From: Sedimentitalea xiamensis
GTDB taxonomy: Bacteria > Pseudomonadota > Alphaproteobacteria > Rhodobacterales > Rhodobacteraceae
Reading direction: 5' to 3'
Assembly: GCF_030164465.1 (NCBI RefSeq)
Contig: NZ_JASNJE010000008.1
Span: 1 to 64,000, forward strand
Length of the DNA stretch: 64,000 nt
In this document: positions 46,080 through 56,912 of the stretch, piece after piece
Numbering within the stretch: the stretch's first letter is position 1
Layout of the letters: each line of letters begins with the position of its first letter
Program-made: the position numbers and the translations under genes
Notes under the pieces: model-generated
What the model saw: only the letters and a program-made list of their open reading frames with translations
Told to the model about the DNA's origin: nothing
Databases searched by the model: none

Positions 46080-46814
46080 ATGAACAGACCACTGAGACAT
46101 CTGGCGGCGGCATCGGTCCTCGCGCTGTCGTCTTCGGCGGCGCTCGCCCAGGGCAGCGGCTGGAGCACGACGCTGGACATCTACCTGTTCACGCCGGAAA
46201 CCAGGACCGGGATCGGCGCGACGGAATCCGAGCTCAGTTTCAGCGATGCGCTGGAGAACCTGGACCTCGCCTTCATGGGGACAGTCGCGGTCAGCAACGG
46301 GCGATGGAGCTTCCTGGGCGACTACATGATGACGGATCTGTCCTTTGGCCAGCCCGTCCAGGGGCAGGCGGTGTCGACCCTGAACTCGGAACTGAAGACC
46401 GAACTCTTTTCCGGTTACGCCGGCTACCGTGTCTACGAAGATCCTTCGGTCAGTGTCGATCTGGCCGCCGGCTTTCGCTGGTTCAGGACGCGCACCAAGC
46501 TGACCGGGCTGGACGGCAATGGCGCGGTGGTGGTGGGGCGCAGCGTCGATGACAGCTGGGTCGATCCGGTGATCGGCGTCCGCCTGCGGTTCGCCATCGC
46601 GGAAAGATGGGGCGGCACCGTGGTCGCGGATTACGGCGGGGTTCAAAGCGACAGGGAAACCTGGCAGGTCCTGCTGACCGCCGATTACCGGATCAATGAC
46701 AACTGGACCGCGCGGTTCGGATACCGGCAGATTTCGGTCGATAACGTGATCAATGGAACGCCGTTTTCCTTCGACCAGTCCGGTCCGGTCTTCGGCGTGA
46801 GCTACCGGTTCTGA
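46080..46814 (+). CDS. Outer-membrane beta-barrel protein, function unknown
   Basis: A 244-residue protein with a signal peptide (cleavage near ALAQ at residue 24). The mature part alternates polar/hydrophobic strands (for example SGYAGYRVYEDPSVSVDLAAG) and ends in the aromatic SYRF, the C-terminal phenylalanine used by the BAM complex. Predicted 8-10 strands. AGGGGAG precedes the ATG at 46080. No specific porin or OmpW-type family is recognised. Confidence 0.75.
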   Translation: MNRPLRHLAAASVLALSSSAALAQGSGWSTTLDIYLFTPETRTGIGATESELSFSDALENLDLAFMGTVAVSNGRWSFLGDYMMTDLSFGQPVQGQAVSTLNSELKTELFSGYAGYRVYEDPSVSVDLAAGFRWFRTRTKLTGLDGNGAVVVGRSVDDSWVDPVIGVRLRFAIAERWGGTVVADYGGVQSDRETWQVLLTADYRINDNWTARFGYRQISVDNVINGTPFSFDQSGPVFGVSYRF

Positions 46815-46897
46815 CCGGCGGGTCCGATCCGGCGGCTTGCCCTTTGCGCCGCACCGCCGCATAACGGGGCAAGACCGCGCCCCAGAGGAGTTTCGCC

Positions 46898-47302
46898 ATG
46901 ATCGGCCGCCTGAACCATGTCGCCATCGCCGTTCCGGATCTGCAAGCCGCGTCGGCGCAATATGCCAACGCCCTGGGCGCCAAGGTCGGCGCGCCGCAGG
47001 ACGAACCGGATCATGGCGTGACCGTGGTTTTCATCGAACTGCCCAATACCAAGATCGAATTGCTCTATCCGCTGGGCGAGAACAGCCCGATTCAGGGGTT
47101 TCTCGACAAGAACCCCTCCGGCGGCATCCACCATGTCTGCTACGAGGTCGAGGACATCCTCGCGGCGCGCGATCACTTGCAGGAAACCGGCGCGCGGGTG
47201 TTGGGCAGCGGCGAACCCAGGATCGGCGCCCATGGCAAGCCGGTGCTGTTCCTGCATCCCAAGGATTTCAACGGCTGTCTGGTCGAACTGGAACAGGTAT
47301 AG
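46898..47302 (+). CDS. mce: Methylmalonyl-CoA epimerase
   Basis: A 134-residue vicinal-oxygen-chelate metalloenzyme that interconverts (2R)- and (2S)-methylmalonyl-CoA in propionate metabolism. It begins MIGRLNHVAIAVPDLQAAS with the metal-ligand His, has IELLYPLGENSPIQGFLD and GGIHHVCYEV (second His), and a carboxyl glutamate ligand in CLVELEQV. Length is normal. GAGGAG precedes the ATG. The mutase is not in the window. Confidence 0.93.
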   Translation: MIGRLNHVAIAVPDLQAASAQYANALGAKVGAPQDEPDHGVTVVFIELPNTKIELLYPLGENSPIQGFLDKNPSGGIHHVCYEVEDILAARDHLQETGARVLGSGEPRIGAHGKPVLFLHPKDFNGCLVELEQV

Positions 47303-47354
47303 GTCCCGGCGCTGAAGCGCCGGCGCCCGGTTCCGCAGGAAAGGGAGTAGTCAC

Positions 47355-47630
47355 ATGGCCATAACGTCAGCAATCGTGCTCTACGCGGTCTTCTGGTTCA
47401 TGACCTTCTTCATCGCCCTGCCGATCCGGGTGCAGACCCAGGGCGACAAGGGCGAAATAGTGCCCGGCACCCATGCCGGGGCGCCCGAGGTGCATAATCT
47501 GAAAAAGAAGGCCTGGATCACCACTGCGGTGGCCTCTGTCCTGTGGGCGATCACCGTCGCCATCATCCTGTCGGGCGTCATCACCGTGCGCGATCTGGAC
47601 TGGTTCAACCGGATGCCGCCGCTGGAGTGA
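47355..47630 (+). CDS. DUF1467 family membrane protein
   Basis: A 91-residue, two-helix inner-membrane protein. It has the DUF1467 features: a first helix ending FFIALPIRVQTQGDKGE, a short loop with GTHAGAPEVHNLKKKAW, and a second helix. Function unknown. It follows mce by 52 bases, with AAGGGAG before the ATG. Confidence 0.9.
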   Translation: MAITSAIVLYAVFWFMTFFIALPIRVQTQGDKGEIVPGTHAGAPEVHNLKKKAWITTAVASVLWAITVAIILSGVITVRDLDWFNRMPPLE

Positions 47631-47909
47631 TCCGGGCGCCGGCGCGATGGCCGCATCCGGTTTCTTTCGTCCCCGGAAACCTGTTCCGACGCCTTGGGCG
47701 CGTGCTTGCGCTGGCGGACCTGTTCCCGCGTCGCGCCAAAGGCGAAAGATTGCCGCGGCCAGGGCACCGATGCCGAGCCGCGGAGAGGGCCGGACACAGC
47801 GACGGCGGCAGGCGGCGGCCGGGTCAGGGCGGCGCGATACCCTGACCATCCGTTCGCCGGGTTTCCGGTGCCTCTCGCGGCCGGTAGTTGCCGTGCCGCG
47901 CCTTGGGTT

Positions 47910-49145
47910 TCAGACCTTTTCCTGGGTGTATTTCTTCAGTTCCACCCGCGCGACCTGACGGCGGTGCACCGCGTCCGGCCCGTCGGCGAGGCGCAGGGTG
48001 CGCACATGGGTCCAGGCCTGCGCCAGCGGCGTGTCCTGAGAGATCCCCTGGGCACCGTAGATCTGCGCCGCCTCGTCGATCACCTTGAGCGCCACGCGGG
48101 GCGCCACCACCTTGATCTGGGAGATCCACGGTGCTGCGGCGCGGGCATCGCCCTGATCCATGTACCACGCGGCCTTCAGGCACAGCAGGCGGGCCATCTC
48201 GATCTCCATCCGGCATTCCGCGATGATGTCGAAATTCGCGCCCAGATGGGCGATCTTCTTGCCGAAAGCCTCGCGGTTGAGCGCCCGGCGGCACATCTGT
48301 TCGAGCGCCGATTCCGCCTGCCCGATGGCGCGCATGCAGTGGTGAATCCGCCCCGGTCCGAGCCGGCCCTGCGCGATTTCAAAGCCGCGGCCTTCGCCCA
48401 GCTGCAGGTTGGCCACCGGCACCCGGACGTCGGTGAAGCGGATGTGCATGTGCCCGTGCGGCGCGTCGTCATGGCCGTAGACCTCCATCGGGCGGACGAT
48501 CTCGATGCCGGGCGTGTCGCTGGGCACGACGATCATCGACTGGCGCTGATACTTGTGGCGTTCCTCGCCGCCGGTCTTGACCATGACGATGTAGACGGCG
48601 CAGCGCGGATCGCCGGCCCCGGAGGCCCACCATTTCTCGCCGTTCATCACGTAGTGGTCGCCGTCGCGCACGCAGGGCATGGAAATGTTGGTGGCGTCGG
48701 AACTGGCCACGTCCGGTTCCGTCATCAGGTAGGCGGAGCGGATCCGCCCGTCCAGCAGCGGTTCGAGCCACTGCTTTTTCATCGCGTCGCTGCCGTAGCG
48801 TTCCAGCACCTCCATGTTGCCGGTGTCCGGCGCGGAACAGTTGAACACCTCCGCGCCCAGCGGAGTCTTGCCCATCTCTTCGGCGAAATAGGCGTATTCC
48901 ACCGTGGTCAGCCCGAAGCCCCTGTCGCTGTCGGTGAGCCAGAAATTCCAGAGCCCCTCGGCCTTTGCCTTGCCTTTCAGGCCTTCGAGGATTTCGGTCT
49001 GGCGGTCGGTGAACTGCCAGCGGTCGCCGGTGGCGACCTCGCGGGCGTATTCCTCTTCCATCGGCATGATGTCGTCGCGCACCATGGCCGCGACGCGGTC
49101 CAGCAGCTTGCGGTGGTCGTCGCGCATTCCGAAATTCATATCCAT
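47910..49145 (-). CDS. Acyl-CoA dehydrogenase family protein
   Basis: A 411-residue FAD flavoenzyme that forms an alpha-beta double bond in an acyl-CoA. It has the N-terminal helical domain, the middle FAD-binding region YLMTEPDVASSDATNIS, and the C-terminal block IYGAQGISQDTPLAQAW and LRLADGPDAVHRRQVARVEL. Several Met starts exist; 49145 (MDMNFGMRDDHRKLL) matches the family size and has GGGAGG upstream, whereas 49217 would add 24 residues. Specific substrate unknown. Minus-strand gene downstream of gcvP. Confidence 0.88.
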   Translation of the reverse strand: MDMNFGMRDDHRKLLDRVAAMVRDDIMPMEEEYAREVATGDRWQFTDRQTEILEGLKGKAKAEGLWNFWLTDSDRGFGLTTVEYAYFAEEMGKTPLGAEVFNCSAPDTGNMEVLERYGSDAMKKQWLEPLLDGRIRSAYLMTEPDVASSDATNISMPCVRDGDHYVMNGEKWWASGAGDPRCAVYIVMVKTGGEERHKYQRQSMIVVPSDTPGIEIVRPMEVYGHDDAPHGHMHIRFTDVRVPVANLQLGEGRGFEIAQGRLGPGRIHHCMRAIGQAESALEQMCRRALNREAFGKKIAHLGANFDIIAECRMEIEMARLLCLKAAWYMDQGDARAAAPWISQIKVVAPRVALKVIDEAAQIYGAQGISQDTPLAQAWTHVRTLRLADGPDAVHRRQVARVELKKYTQEKV

Positions 49146-49308
49146 GTCTGCCTGCGCCTCCCAGCGCATTCGCCGCTCCGGGCTTTCCTGATGACTGTTG
49201 CGCAGGGACTGTGACATGGCGCGCCGCCGCCGTATTTGATCTGGCTCAGGTTGGCGGCCGGAGCGGAACGGGTTTTCGCGGCGTCTGCCCGCATCGGGAT
49301 CGCCCATG

Positions 49309-49340
49309 AAAAAGGACCCCATGCGGTTGGCAGGGGTCCC
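49309..49340 (-). terminator. Intrinsic terminator after gcvP
   Basis: Minus strand: GGACCCC (49339-49333), 12-base loop, GGGGTCC (49320-49314), then five T. It lies 24 bases beyond the gcvP stop and ends the gcvTHP transcript. Confidence 0.82.
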
Positions 49341-49363
49341 ATTCCGTCATTCGGGGGATGCGG

Positions 49364-52213
49364 TCATTCCGCGGCTTCGGCGTAATCCTCCATCGGCGGG
49401 CAGGTGCAGACCAGGTGACGGTCGCCATAGACGTTGTCGACCCGGTTGACCGGCGGCCAGTATTTGTCGACCCGGAAGGCGCCCGGCGGGAAACAGCCCT
49501 GTTCGCGCGTGTAGGGGCGGTCCCAGTCGCGCACGAGGTCTTCCATCGTGTGCGGCGCGTTTTTCAGCGGGTTGTTGTCCTTGTCGAAGCGGCCCTCTTC
49601 GATGTCGCGGATTTCTTCGCGGATCGCCAGCATCGCGTCGCAGAACCGGTCCAGTTCCGCCTTGGTTTCGCTTTCCGTCGGTTCGATCATCAGGGTGCCC
49701 GCCACCGGCCAGCTCATCGTGGGCGCGTGGAAACCGTTGTCGATCAGCCGCTTGGCGATGTCGTCCACGGTGACGCCGGCGCTGTCGGCATAGGGGCGGG
49801 TGTCGATGATGCATTCATGCGCGACCCGTCCCGTCTTGCCGCGGTAGAGCACGTCGAAGGCGCCTTCCAGCCGTTTGGCGATGTAATTGGCGTTGAGGAT
49901 CGCGACCCGCGTCGCCTGGGTCAGCCCTTCGCCGCCCATCATCAGGATGTAGGCCCAGGAGATCGGCAGCAGCGAGGGCGACCCGTAGGGCGCGGCGGAC
50001 ACCGGTCCCTCGGTGCCGCCGGTGGCCGGGTGGCCGGGCAGATGCGGCACCAGATGCGCCTTGACGCCGATCGGGCCCATGCCGGGGCCGCCGCCGCCAT
50101 GCGGGATGCAGAAGGTCTTGTGGAGGTTCAGGTGGCTCACGTCGCCGCCGAGGTCGCCGGGACGGGACAGGCCGACCATGGCGTTCATGTTGGCCCCGTC
50201 GATATAGACCTGCCCGCCATGCGCATGCACGATGTCGCAGACCTCGGTCACGGTTTCCTCGAACACGCCATGGGTGGAGGGGTAGGTGATCATGCAGCCG
50301 GCCAGGTTGCCGCTGTGTTTCTCGGCCTTGGCGCGGAAGTCTTCCAGGTCGATGTCGCCGTTGGCGGCGGATTTCACCGGCACCACCTTCCAGCCGACCA
50401 TCTGCGCGCTGGCGGGGTTGGTGCCGTGGGCCGAGGTCGGAATCAGGCAGATGTTGCGGTGGCCTTCGCCCTGCGCCCGGTGCCAGGCGGCGATGGTCAG
50501 CAGCCCCGCGTATTCGCCCTGCGCGCCGGAATTGGGCTGCATCGAGATCGCCGCATAGCCGGTGATCGCGCACAGCTTGTCCGACAGGTCCGTGATCAGT
50601 TCCTGGTAGCCCCGCGTCTGGTCGGTCGGCGCGAAGGGATGCAGCCGGGCGAATTCGCGCCAGCTGACCGGCATCATCTCGGCGGCGGAATTGAGCTTCA
50701 TCGTGCAGGACCCCAGCGGGATCATCGCCCGGTCCAGCGCCAGATCCCGGTCGGCGAGGCGGCGCATGTAGCGCATCATCTCGGTTTCCGCGCGGTTCAT
50801 GTGGAACACCGGATGGGTCAGGTAATCGGTGGTGCGGTGCAGGTCCTCGGGCACCCGGTAGCGGGCTTCGAACTGGTCGTCCTTGCGGACGATCCCGAAG
50901 GCGCGCCAGACCGCTTCGATATTCTCGGGTCGGGTGCATTCATCCAGCGTGATGCCGACCCGGCGTTCGCCCACCCGGCGCAGGTTGATGCCTTCGTCCA
51001 CCGCCGATTTCACGATGGCGCCCTGAAGCGGGCCGACATCCACGGTGATCGTGTCGAAGAACACTTTGGGATCGACCTTGAACCCGGCGTCTTCGAGCCC
51101 GTTGGCCAGGCGCACCGTCTTGCGGTGAATGCGCTGGGCGATGGCCTTGAGCCCCTTGGGGCCGTGAAACACCGCGTACATCGACGCCATCACCGCCAGC
51201 AGCGCCTGCGCGGTGCAGACGTTGCTGGTCGCTTTCTCGCGCCGGATATGCTGTTCGCGGGTCTGCAGGCTCAGGCGGTAGGCGCGGTTGCCGTGGCTGT
51301 CGACGCTGACCCCGACCAGCCGCCCCGGCATCGCCCGCGCATAATCCGATTTCGTCGCCATATAGGCCGCGTGCGGCCCGCCAAAGCCCAGCGGGACGCC
51401 GAATCGCTGGGTGCTGCCGACCGCGATGTCGGCCCCCATCGCGCCCGGTTCCTTGAGCAGCGTCAGGGCCAGCGGATCGGCAGAGACGATGCCGATGGCG
51501 CCCGCCGCGTGCAGGGCGGCGATCTGGCCGGTGAAGTCGCGCACATGGCCGTAGGTGCCGGGATACTGGAACAGGGCGCCGAAGACCTTGTCGGCTTCCA
51601 TCTTGTCCGGGTTGCCGACGATCACCTCGATCCCCAGCGGCGCGGCGCGGGTCTCTATCACCGCGATGTTCTGCGGATGGCAGTCGCGGTCCACGAAGAA
51701 CGCCTTCTGCTTCGATTTGGCGACCCGCTGCGCCATGGTCATCGCCTCGGCGCAGGCGGTGGATTCATCCAGCAGCGACGCGTTGGCGATTTCCAGCCCG
51801 GTGAGGTCGCTGACCATGGTCTGGTAGTTGAGCAGCGCCTCGAGCCGGCCTTGCGAAATTTCCGGCTGGTAGGGGGTATAGGCGGTATACCACGCCGGGT
51901 TCTCGAAGATGTTGCGCTGGATCGCGGGCGGCGTCACCGTGCCGTGATAGCCCTGGCCGATCAGGCTGATCAGGACCTTGTTCTTGCCGGCCGTCACCCG
52001 CATGTGGTGCAGCAGTTCCCGTTCCGACTTGGCCTTGCCGAAATCCAGCGGCTGTTCCTGCCGGATCGCCGCCGGCAGGGTGTCGTCGATCAGCGCGTCC
52101 AGGGAGGACGCGCCGACGGTTTTCAGCATTTCCGCCATTTCCTCGGGCGACGGGCCGATATGTCGCCGGTTGGCGAAATCATAGGGCAGGTAGTCGGTAG
52201 GGGTGAACGACAT
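49364..52213 (-). CDS. gcvP: Glycine dehydrogenase (decarboxylating), P protein
   Basis: A 949-residue single-chain P protein of the glycine cleavage system, with two PLP-fold halves. Segments: [20 protein letters not shown] at the N-terminus, [18 protein letters not shown] near 505, and the PLP lysine in [15 protein letters not shown] near 700. It decarboxylates glycine and passes the aminomethyl group to the H-protein lipoamide. Start 52213 has GGGAG upstream; an ATG five codons earlier overlaps that site. Last gene of gcvTHP. Confidence 0.97.
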   Translation of the reverse strand: MSFTPTDYLPYDFANRRHIGPSPEEMAEMLKTVGASSLDALIDDTLPAAIRQEQPLDFGKAKSERELLHHMRVTAGKNKVLISLIGQGYHGTVTPPAIQRNIFENPAWYTAYTPYQPEISQGRLEALLNYQTMVSDLTGLEIANASLLDESTACAEAMTMAQRVAKSKQKAFFVDRDCHPQNIAVIETRAAPLGIEVIVGNPDKMEADKVFGALFQYPGTYGHVRDFTGQIAALHAAGAIGIVSADPLALTLLKEPGAMGADIAVGSTQRFGVPLGFGGPHAAYMATKSDYARAMPGRLVGVSVDSHGNRAYRLSLQTREQHIRREKATSNVCTAQALLAVMASMYAVFHGPKGLKAIAQRIHRKTVRLANGLEDAGFKVDPKVFFDTITVDVGPLQGAIVKSAVDEGINLRRVGERRVGITLDECTRPENIEAVWRAFGIVRKDDQFEARYRVPEDLHRTTDYLTHPVFHMNRAETEMMRYMRRLADRDLALDRAMIPLGSCTMKLNSAAEMMPVSWREFARLHPFAPTDQTRGYQELITDLSDKLCAITGYAAISMQPNSGAQGEYAGLLTIAAWHRAQGEGHRNICLIPTSAHGTNPASAQMVGWKVVPVKSAANGDIDLEDFRAKAEKHSGNLAGCMITYPSTHGVFEETVTEVCDIVHAHGGQVYIDGANMNAMVGLSRPGDLGGDVSHLNLHKTFCIPHGGGGPGMGPIGVKAHLVPHLPGHPATGGTEGPVSAAPYGSPSLLPISWAYILMMGGEGLTQATRVAILNANYIAKRLEGAFDVLYRGKTGRVAHECIIDTRPYADSAGVTVDDIAKRLIDNGFHAPTMSWPVAGTLMIEPTESETKAELDRFCDAMLAIREEIRDIEEGRFDKDNNPLKNAPHTMEDLVRDWDRPYTREQGCFPPGAFRVDKYWPPVNRVDNVYGDRHLVCTCPPMEDYAEAAE

Positions 52214-52316
52214 GGCAAACTCTCCCATTGCTGCACGGGCCGCCGCATCGCGCTGGCCTCGTCTTGCTCTGTTTCAATAGCTCCCCGCCGGGGCCGCCGG
52301 CCCGCAGAGACGGGGA

Positions 52317-52676
52317 TCAGGCGATGAATTTCTTGTAGGCGCTTTCGTCCATGTAATCGTCCATGGGGCCAAGGTCGGACGGCTTGATCTTGAAGAACCA
52401 GGCCTCGCCCTCGGCGTCTTCGTTGACCAGGCCGGGGTTGTCCGCCAGCGCCTCGTTGACCTCGACGATCTCGCCATCCAGCGGCGCGAGAATGTCGCTC
52501 GCCGCCTTGACGCTTTCGATGACCACGATCTCGTCGTCCTTCGTCACTTCGGCGCCCACTTCGGGCAGTTCGACGAACACCACGTCGCCCAGCTGCTCGG
52601 CGGCGTGCTCGGTGATGCCCACGACGACAAGGTCGCCATCTTCCAGCAGCCATTCGTGCTCTTCAGTGTATTTCAT
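52317..52676 (-). CDS. gcvH: Glycine cleavage system H protein
   Basis: A 119-residue lipoyl carrier. The lipoylated lysine is Lys57 in [32 protein letters not shown] precedes it. It shuttles the aminomethyl group from the P protein to the T protein. It lies 20 bases downstream of gcvT and about 103 bases upstream of gcvP. Confidence 0.97.
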   Translation of the reverse strand: MKYTEEHEWLLEDGDLVVVGITEHAAEQLGDVVFVELPEVGAEVTKDDEIVVIESVKAASDILAPLDGEIVEVNEALADNPGLVNEDAEGEAWFFKIKPSDLGPMDDYMDESAYKKFIA

Positions 52677-52696
52677 GTCCGGTTTTTCCTTCGGGA

Positions 52697-53821
52697 CTAG
52701 CGTTTGAACCTGGCTGCCACGAAGGGCAGCGCTGTCACTGTGACAGGGAGGCGCTTTCCGCGCAATTCTCCATAGAGCCGGGTGCCTTCGCCGGACAGAC
52801 CGGCCGGGACATAGCCCATCGCGACCGGCCCGCCGACCGTGGGGCCGAAACCGCCCGAGGTGATCGTGCCGACCGGCGCGCCGCCTTCCGGCTCTGCGAA
52901 CAATTCGACCCCCTCGCGCATCGGCGCGCGCCCCTCGGGCCGCAGCCCGACCCGCCGCCGCGCGGGACCGTCGGCCAGCTGCGCCAGGACTTCGCGGGCG
53001 CCGGGAAATCCGCCCGCCCGCGCGCCGCCGGCGCGCCGCGCCTTCTGGATCGCCCAGCCAAGCCCCGCCTCGGCGGGCAGCGTGGTTTCGTCGATGTCGT
53101 GCCCGTAGAGGCACAGGCCCGCCTCCAGCCGCAGCGAATCCCGCGCGCCAAGACCGATCGGCATGACGTCCTCGTGGTTCAGCAGCAGCCGGGCCAGCGG
53201 TTCGGCATGGCGTTCGGGCACGGAAATCTCGAATCCGTCCTCGCCGGTGTAGCCCGATCGCGAGACCCAGCAATCCACCCCGTCCAGCGACAGGGTCGCG
53301 ACATCCATGAACCCCATGTCCAGGACCGCCGCGTTCAGTCCGCTGAGCACATGTTCGGCCTGCGGGCCTTGCAGCGCCAGCAGCGCGCGGTCGGTCACGG
53401 TGGTCACGACCACGCCCGGTTCCAGAGCGGCCTTCATGCGGGCGATATCGGCGGTCTTGCAGGCGGCGTTGACGACCACGTAGAGATGATCGCCCCGGTT
53501 CGCGAACATCAGGTCGTCCAGGATGCCGCCTTCCGGGTTCAGGAACAGCCCGTAACGCTGCCGGCCCTCGGCAAGCCCGGCCACGTCCATCGGCACGAGG
53601 GTTTCGAAGGCGGCGGCGATGTCGGCCATCGACGCGCCGGTCAGCAGCGCCTGTCCCATGTGGCTGACGTCGAAAAGCCCGGCCTTCTCGCGGGTGTGGG
53701 CATGTTCCACCATGATCCCCGCCGGAAACTGCACCGGCATGTCATAGCCCGCGAATCCCACCATCTTGCCGCCCAGTTCCACATGCAGCGCGTGCAGCGG
53801 CGTTCTCAACAGGTCCGTCAT
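52697..53821 (-). CDS. gcvT: Glycine cleavage system T protein (aminomethyltransferase)
   Basis: A 374-residue folate-dependent enzyme. [31 protein letters not shown] and [15 protein letters not shown] with [17 protein letters not shown] are the family hallmarks, including the catalytic Asp region. It transfers the methylene unit to tetrahydrofolate and releases ammonia. First gene of gcvTHP, directly downstream of a tandem glycine riboswitch. Confidence 0.97.
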   Translation of the reverse strand: MTDLLRTPLHALHVELGGKMVGFAGYDMPVQFPAGIMVEHAHTREKAGLFDVSHMGQALLTGASMADIAAAFETLVPMDVAGLAEGRQRYGLFLNPEGGILDDLMFANRGDHLYVVVNAACKTADIARMKAALEPGVVVTTVTDRALLALQGPQAEHVLSGLNAAVLDMGFMDVATLSLDGVDCWVSRSGYTGEDGFEISVPERHAEPLARLLLNHEDVMPIGLGARDSLRLEAGLCLYGHDIDETTLPAEAGLGWAIQKARRAGGARAGGFPGAREVLAQLADGPARRRVGLRPEGRAPMREGVELFAEPEGGAPVGTITSGGFGPTVGGPVAMGYVPAGLSGEGTRLYGELRGKRLPVTVTALPFVAARFKR

Positions 53822-53898
53822 GCCCGTTCCTCCTGCGATTCGAATTGATTCTGGCTGGTCATGTGGCATCCCCTTTCCGCACGGGACCGTGCGTGTGA

Positions 53899-54050
53899 TG
53901 CCCCCTCTGTCCTTTCGCCTGAGATCGTTATCCCTTCGGCGGACGCAATGCGTCTCTCTCCAGAGTCTCGTCGTGCGCACGGTCCATCGGCCTGAGAGTT
54001 TCCGGGGCGGTTGCTCCTTCGGCACCGGACTTGCCGGTTCTCCCGTATGC
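53899..54050 (-). promoter_or_regulatory. Tandem glycine riboswitch upstream of gcvT
   Basis: On the minus strand the leader has two glycine aptamers in series. The first contains GGGAGA, GCCGAAGGAGCAA and CTCTCAGGC (about 54045-53990); the second contains GGAGAGA, GCCGAAGGGATAA and CTCAGGCGAAAGGACAGAG (about 53965-53900). These are the hallmark paired conserved blocks of the gcvT RNA element. Glycine binding normally turns on gcvT expression. About 78 bases separate the element from the gcvT ATG. Confidence 0.95.
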
Positions 54051-54058
54051 ACTCGCAT

Positions 54059-54087
54059 ACCGTAGCGCCGTTCCCCGGTTCCGGCAA
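54059..54087 (-). promoter_or_regulatory. Candidate promoter of the gcvTHP leader
   Basis: Minus strand: TTGCCG (54087-54082), 17-base spacer, TACGGT (54064-54059). Transcription from here would start near 54052, just at the first riboswitch aptamer. Hexamers are imperfect (4/6 and 3/6), but spacing and position fit. Confidence 0.45.
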
Positions 54088-54185
54088 GGGCCGAAAACCG
54101 GGACCGGCATGTCCTTCTTGTCGCAGGCGCAGGGGAATGCATGATGCCTGCGCAATCCGGTCGAGCCGGGCGGCTGACCGAAGGG

Positions 54186-54953
54186 TCAGGCGAAGGGATC
54201 GGCGGGATAGCCCACCCGCGCCAGATACAGACCCTGCGGCGGGCAGACCGGGCCGCAGGCGGCGCGGTCCCGCGCGGCAAGCGCCGCGCCCACGTCATCG
54301 GGCGTCCATGCCCCGGCCCCGACCCGTTCCAGCGTGCCGACGAAGCTGCGCACCTGGTTGTGCAGGAAGGACCGCGCCCGGACGTGAAAATGGACCTCGG
54401 GGCCGGTGAAGCTGTCCACCGCTTCGATTCGCAGTTCATCCAGCGTTTTCAGCGGGCTGGCCGCCTGGCAGATGGAACTGCGGAAGGTCGTGAAATCGTG
54501 CCGCCCGACCAGCCGGTCGGCGCCTGCCTGCATTGCCGCCACGTCGAGCCGGTGGTTGATCCGCCAGACCTGCCCCGCGTCATGGGTGGCGGGCGCCCGC
54601 CGCATCAGGATGCGGAACAGGTATTGCCGCTCGATGGCGGAAAACCGGGCGTGCCAGTCCCCCGCAACCCGCGCGCAGGCGGTGATCGCCACCGGCGCGG
54701 GCTTCAGGTGGTGGTTGAGCGCTTCGGACAGGCGGAAAGGATCCCAGTCGCGGAGGAGGTCGCAATGGGCGACCTGCCCGAGCGCATGCACGCCGGCGTC
54801 GGTGCGCCCGGCGGCGGCGATGGTGTGCTCGCCCGGTTGCAGCCGCGCCAGCGCGGATTCGACCGCGCCCTGAACGCTGGGCAGATCCTTCTGCCGCTGC
54901 CATCCGGCGAAAGGCGCGCCAAGATATTCGATTTTGAGGGCATAACGCGGCAT
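54186..54953 (-). CDS. truA: tRNA pseudouridine(38-40) synthase
   Basis: A 255-residue enzyme that isomerises uridines 38-40 in tRNA anticodon arms. It starts [20 protein letters not shown], with the catalytic Asp52 in [14 protein letters not shown] and [19 protein letters not shown] near residue 200. Normal length. Start 54953 chosen from family homology. It is divergent from ycjX. Confidence 0.96.
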   Translation of the reverse strand: MPRYALKIEYLGAPFAGWQRQKDLPSVQGAVESALARLQPGEHTIAAAGRTDAGVHALGQVAHCDLLRDWDPFRLSEALNHHLKPAPVAITACARVAGDWHARFSAIERQYLFRILMRRAPATHDAGQVWRINHRLDVAAMQAGADRLVGRHDFTTFRSSICQAASPLKTLDELRIEAVDSFTGPEVHFHVRARSFLHNQVRSFVGTLERVGAGAWTPDDVGAALAARDRAACGPVCPPQGLYLARVGYPADPFA

Positions 54954-55032
54954 GTCCGCGCTGCTAGCCTGCCTGACGCGCGACGGCAAGACTGGTATCC
55001 CGCCGCCGCCCCGCCTATCTTTGGGCAAACGC

Positions 55033-56466
55033 ATGGGGCAGGGGACCGTATTGGTCATTTCAACGCTTGCCGACGGGCTGGTGCGCGGCATCGAAACCGT
55101 CGGAGACACGATTTCCGAAACGCTGTTCGAACCGGTGATCCGGCTGGGCGTCACCGGGCTCGCGCGGTCCGGCAAGACGGTGTTCATCACCTCGCTGGTC
55201 GCCAACCTGATGGACCGGGGCCGGATGCCGGGTCTCGTGGCGGCGCAGGAAGGGCGCATTTCCGCCGCCTTTCTGCAACCGCAGCCCGATGACACCGTTC
55301 CGCGGTTCGATTATGAATCCCACCTTGCGGACCTGACCGCCCGCACCCCCCGCTGGCCCGACAGCACGCGGGCGATCAGCGAATTGCGCCTGTCGCTGAA
55401 GGTGCGCCCGAACGGTCTGCTTGCGGGGGTGCAGGGGCCGCGCACGGTGCATCTGGATATCGTCGATTACCCCGGCGAATGGCTGCTCGACCTGGCGCTT
55501 CTGGACAAGAGCTATGCGCAGTGGAGCGCCGAGACCCTGTCCCGCATCGCCAGCCGCGAACAAGCGGCGGCGTTCAACGCGCTGGTGTCGGAGGAAGACG
55601 CCGCCGCGCCGCTGGTGGAACCCCGCGCACAGGCGCTGGCGCGCGCCTTCACCGGCTATCTGAACGCGGCGCGGGACGCGGGCTATTCGGACTGCACGCC
55701 GGGGCGGTTCCTGTTGCCCGGCGATCTGGCGGGTTCGCCGGTCCTGACCTTCGCGCCGCTGCCGGAACAGGCGGGCGCCCCGCGCCGGAGCCTCTGGCGC
55801 GAGATGGAGCGCCGGTTCGACGCCTACAAGAGTCAGGTGGTGAAACCGTTCTTTCGCGATCACTTCGCGCGGATCGACCGGCAGATCGTCCTGGTCGATG
55901 CGCTGGGTGCGATTCACAAGGGGCCGCGCGCGGTTCAGGACATGCGCGGCGCGATGTCCGACATCCTGGGCGCGTTCCGGCCCGGCGGCAATGCGTTCCT
56001 GACCAGGCTGCTGCTGGGCAGGCGGGTGGAAAAGATCCTGTTCGCCGCCACCAAGGCCGACCATCTCCACCATAGCCAGCACGCCCGCCTGACCGCGATC
56101 ATGGAAGCACTGACGCGGGACGCCCGCGACCGGGCGCGGTTCGCCGGGGCGGATACGGCGGCCATGTCCATCGCCGCACTGCGGGCCACCACCGAAGAGG
56201 TGCGCGACCATGACGGGCGCAGCCTGAACTGCGTGCGCGGCACGCTGCTCGACACCGGCAAGGAGGCGGCGTTCTATCCCGGAGACCTGCCCGACGATCC
56301 GGCCCATCTGCTCGGCCCGGCCCGCGACGGGGCGGAAACCTGGCTGGGCGCGGATTACCGGATCATGTCCTTTGCGCCGGCGCCGCTGACCCTGAAACCG
56401 GGCGACGGGCCGCCGCATATCCGGCTGGACCGGGCGGCGCAGTTCCTGATCGGGGACCGGTTGTGA
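55033..56466 (+). CDS. YcjX-family P-loop NTPase (DUF463)
   Basis: A 477-residue protein. After [20 protein letters not shown] comes the P-loop [16 protein letters not shown] near residue 46. [18 protein letters not shown] and [19 protein letters not shown] are typical YcjX blocks. This GTP-binding-like protein is tied to envelope/phage-shock responses in E. coli, where it pairs with YcjF. Its stop overlaps the next GTG by four bases, starting a three-gene cluster. Start is approximate: residues before 55033 are not family-like. Confidence 0.88.
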   Translation: MGQGTVLVISTLADGLVRGIETVGDTISETLFEPVIRLGVTGLARSGKTVFITSLVANLMDRGRMPGLVAAQEGRISAAFLQPQPDDTVPRFDYESHLADLTARTPRWPDSTRAISELRLSLKVRPNGLLAGVQGPRTVHLDIVDYPGEWLLDLALLDKSYAQWSAETLSRIASREQAAAFNALVSEEDAAAPLVEPRAQALARAFTGYLNAARDAGYSDCTPGRFLLPGDLAGSPVLTFAPLPEQAGAPRRSLWREMERRFDAYKSQVVKPFFRDHFARIDRQIVLVDALGAIHKGPRAVQDMRGAMSDILGAFRPGGNAFLTRLLLGRRVEKILFAATKADHLHHSQHARLTAIMEALTRDARDRARFAGADTAAMSIAALRATTEEVRDHDGRSLNCVRGTLLDTGKEAAFYPGDLPDDPAHLLGPARDGAETWLGADYRIMSFAPAPLTLKPGDGPPHIRLDRAAQFLIGDRL

Positions 56467-56912
56467 CCGCGCTGCTGCGGGCGGCCCGGCCCACCGACGC
56501 CGGAGCCACCGGGATGATCCTGTGGCGGTTCCATTCCGAAACCGACTGGTTGCCCTGCCTCTATTCGGCGGCGGAAACCATCGCCTTCTGCGGCGACATG
56601 ATCGACCGGGGCTGGATGACGGTGGCAGAGCGGGACGGGCGGGTGCAGGGGTTCATCGCGCGGGACGGGCAGGAAGTCTGCGGCCTTTACCTTGCGCCCG
56701 AAGCCCGTGGGCAGGGGCTTGGCCGGATGCTGCTGGACGCGTCCAAGCGCCGGGTCGACCGGCTGCATCTGCGCAGCTTCGCCGCCAACGCCCCCGCGCG
56801 GCGGTTCTATGCGAAGGCCGGATTCCGGCTGGTGGCCACGGGCAACGGGGCCGACAACGATGAAAACCTGCCCGACATCCACTATGTCTGGCGAAAGGAG
56901 GCCGCCGCATGA
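56463..56912 (+). CDS. GNAT-family N-acetyltransferase
   Basis: A 149-residue acetyltransferase beginning at GTG 56463. The acetyl-CoA loop is LYLAPEARGQGLGRMLLDAS (R-G-x-G-L-G region), followed by LHLRSFAANAPARRFYAKAG, a standard GNAT C-terminus. Substrate unknown. It sits in the middle of the ycjX / ycjF pair, overlapping each by four bases, and is therefore probably translated with them. Confidence 0.86.
   Translation: MTALLRAARPTDAGATGMILWRFHSETDWLPCLYSAAETIAFCGDMIDRGWMTVAERDGRVQGFIARDGQEVCGLYLAPEARGQGLGRMLLDASKRRVDRLHLRSFAANAPARRFYAKAGFRLVATGNGADNDENLPDIHYVWRKEAAA

Noticed and set aside
47631..47909. A gene between DUF1467 and the acyl-CoA dehydrogenase
   Set aside because: Open frames on both strands are Arg/Ala/Pro-rich and lack a ribosome-binding site or family; I see only intergenic sequence.
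49358..52327. A plus-strand open frame of about 990 codons opposite gcvP
   Set aside because: Antisense to an intact gcvP; low-complexity composition and no recognisable domain.
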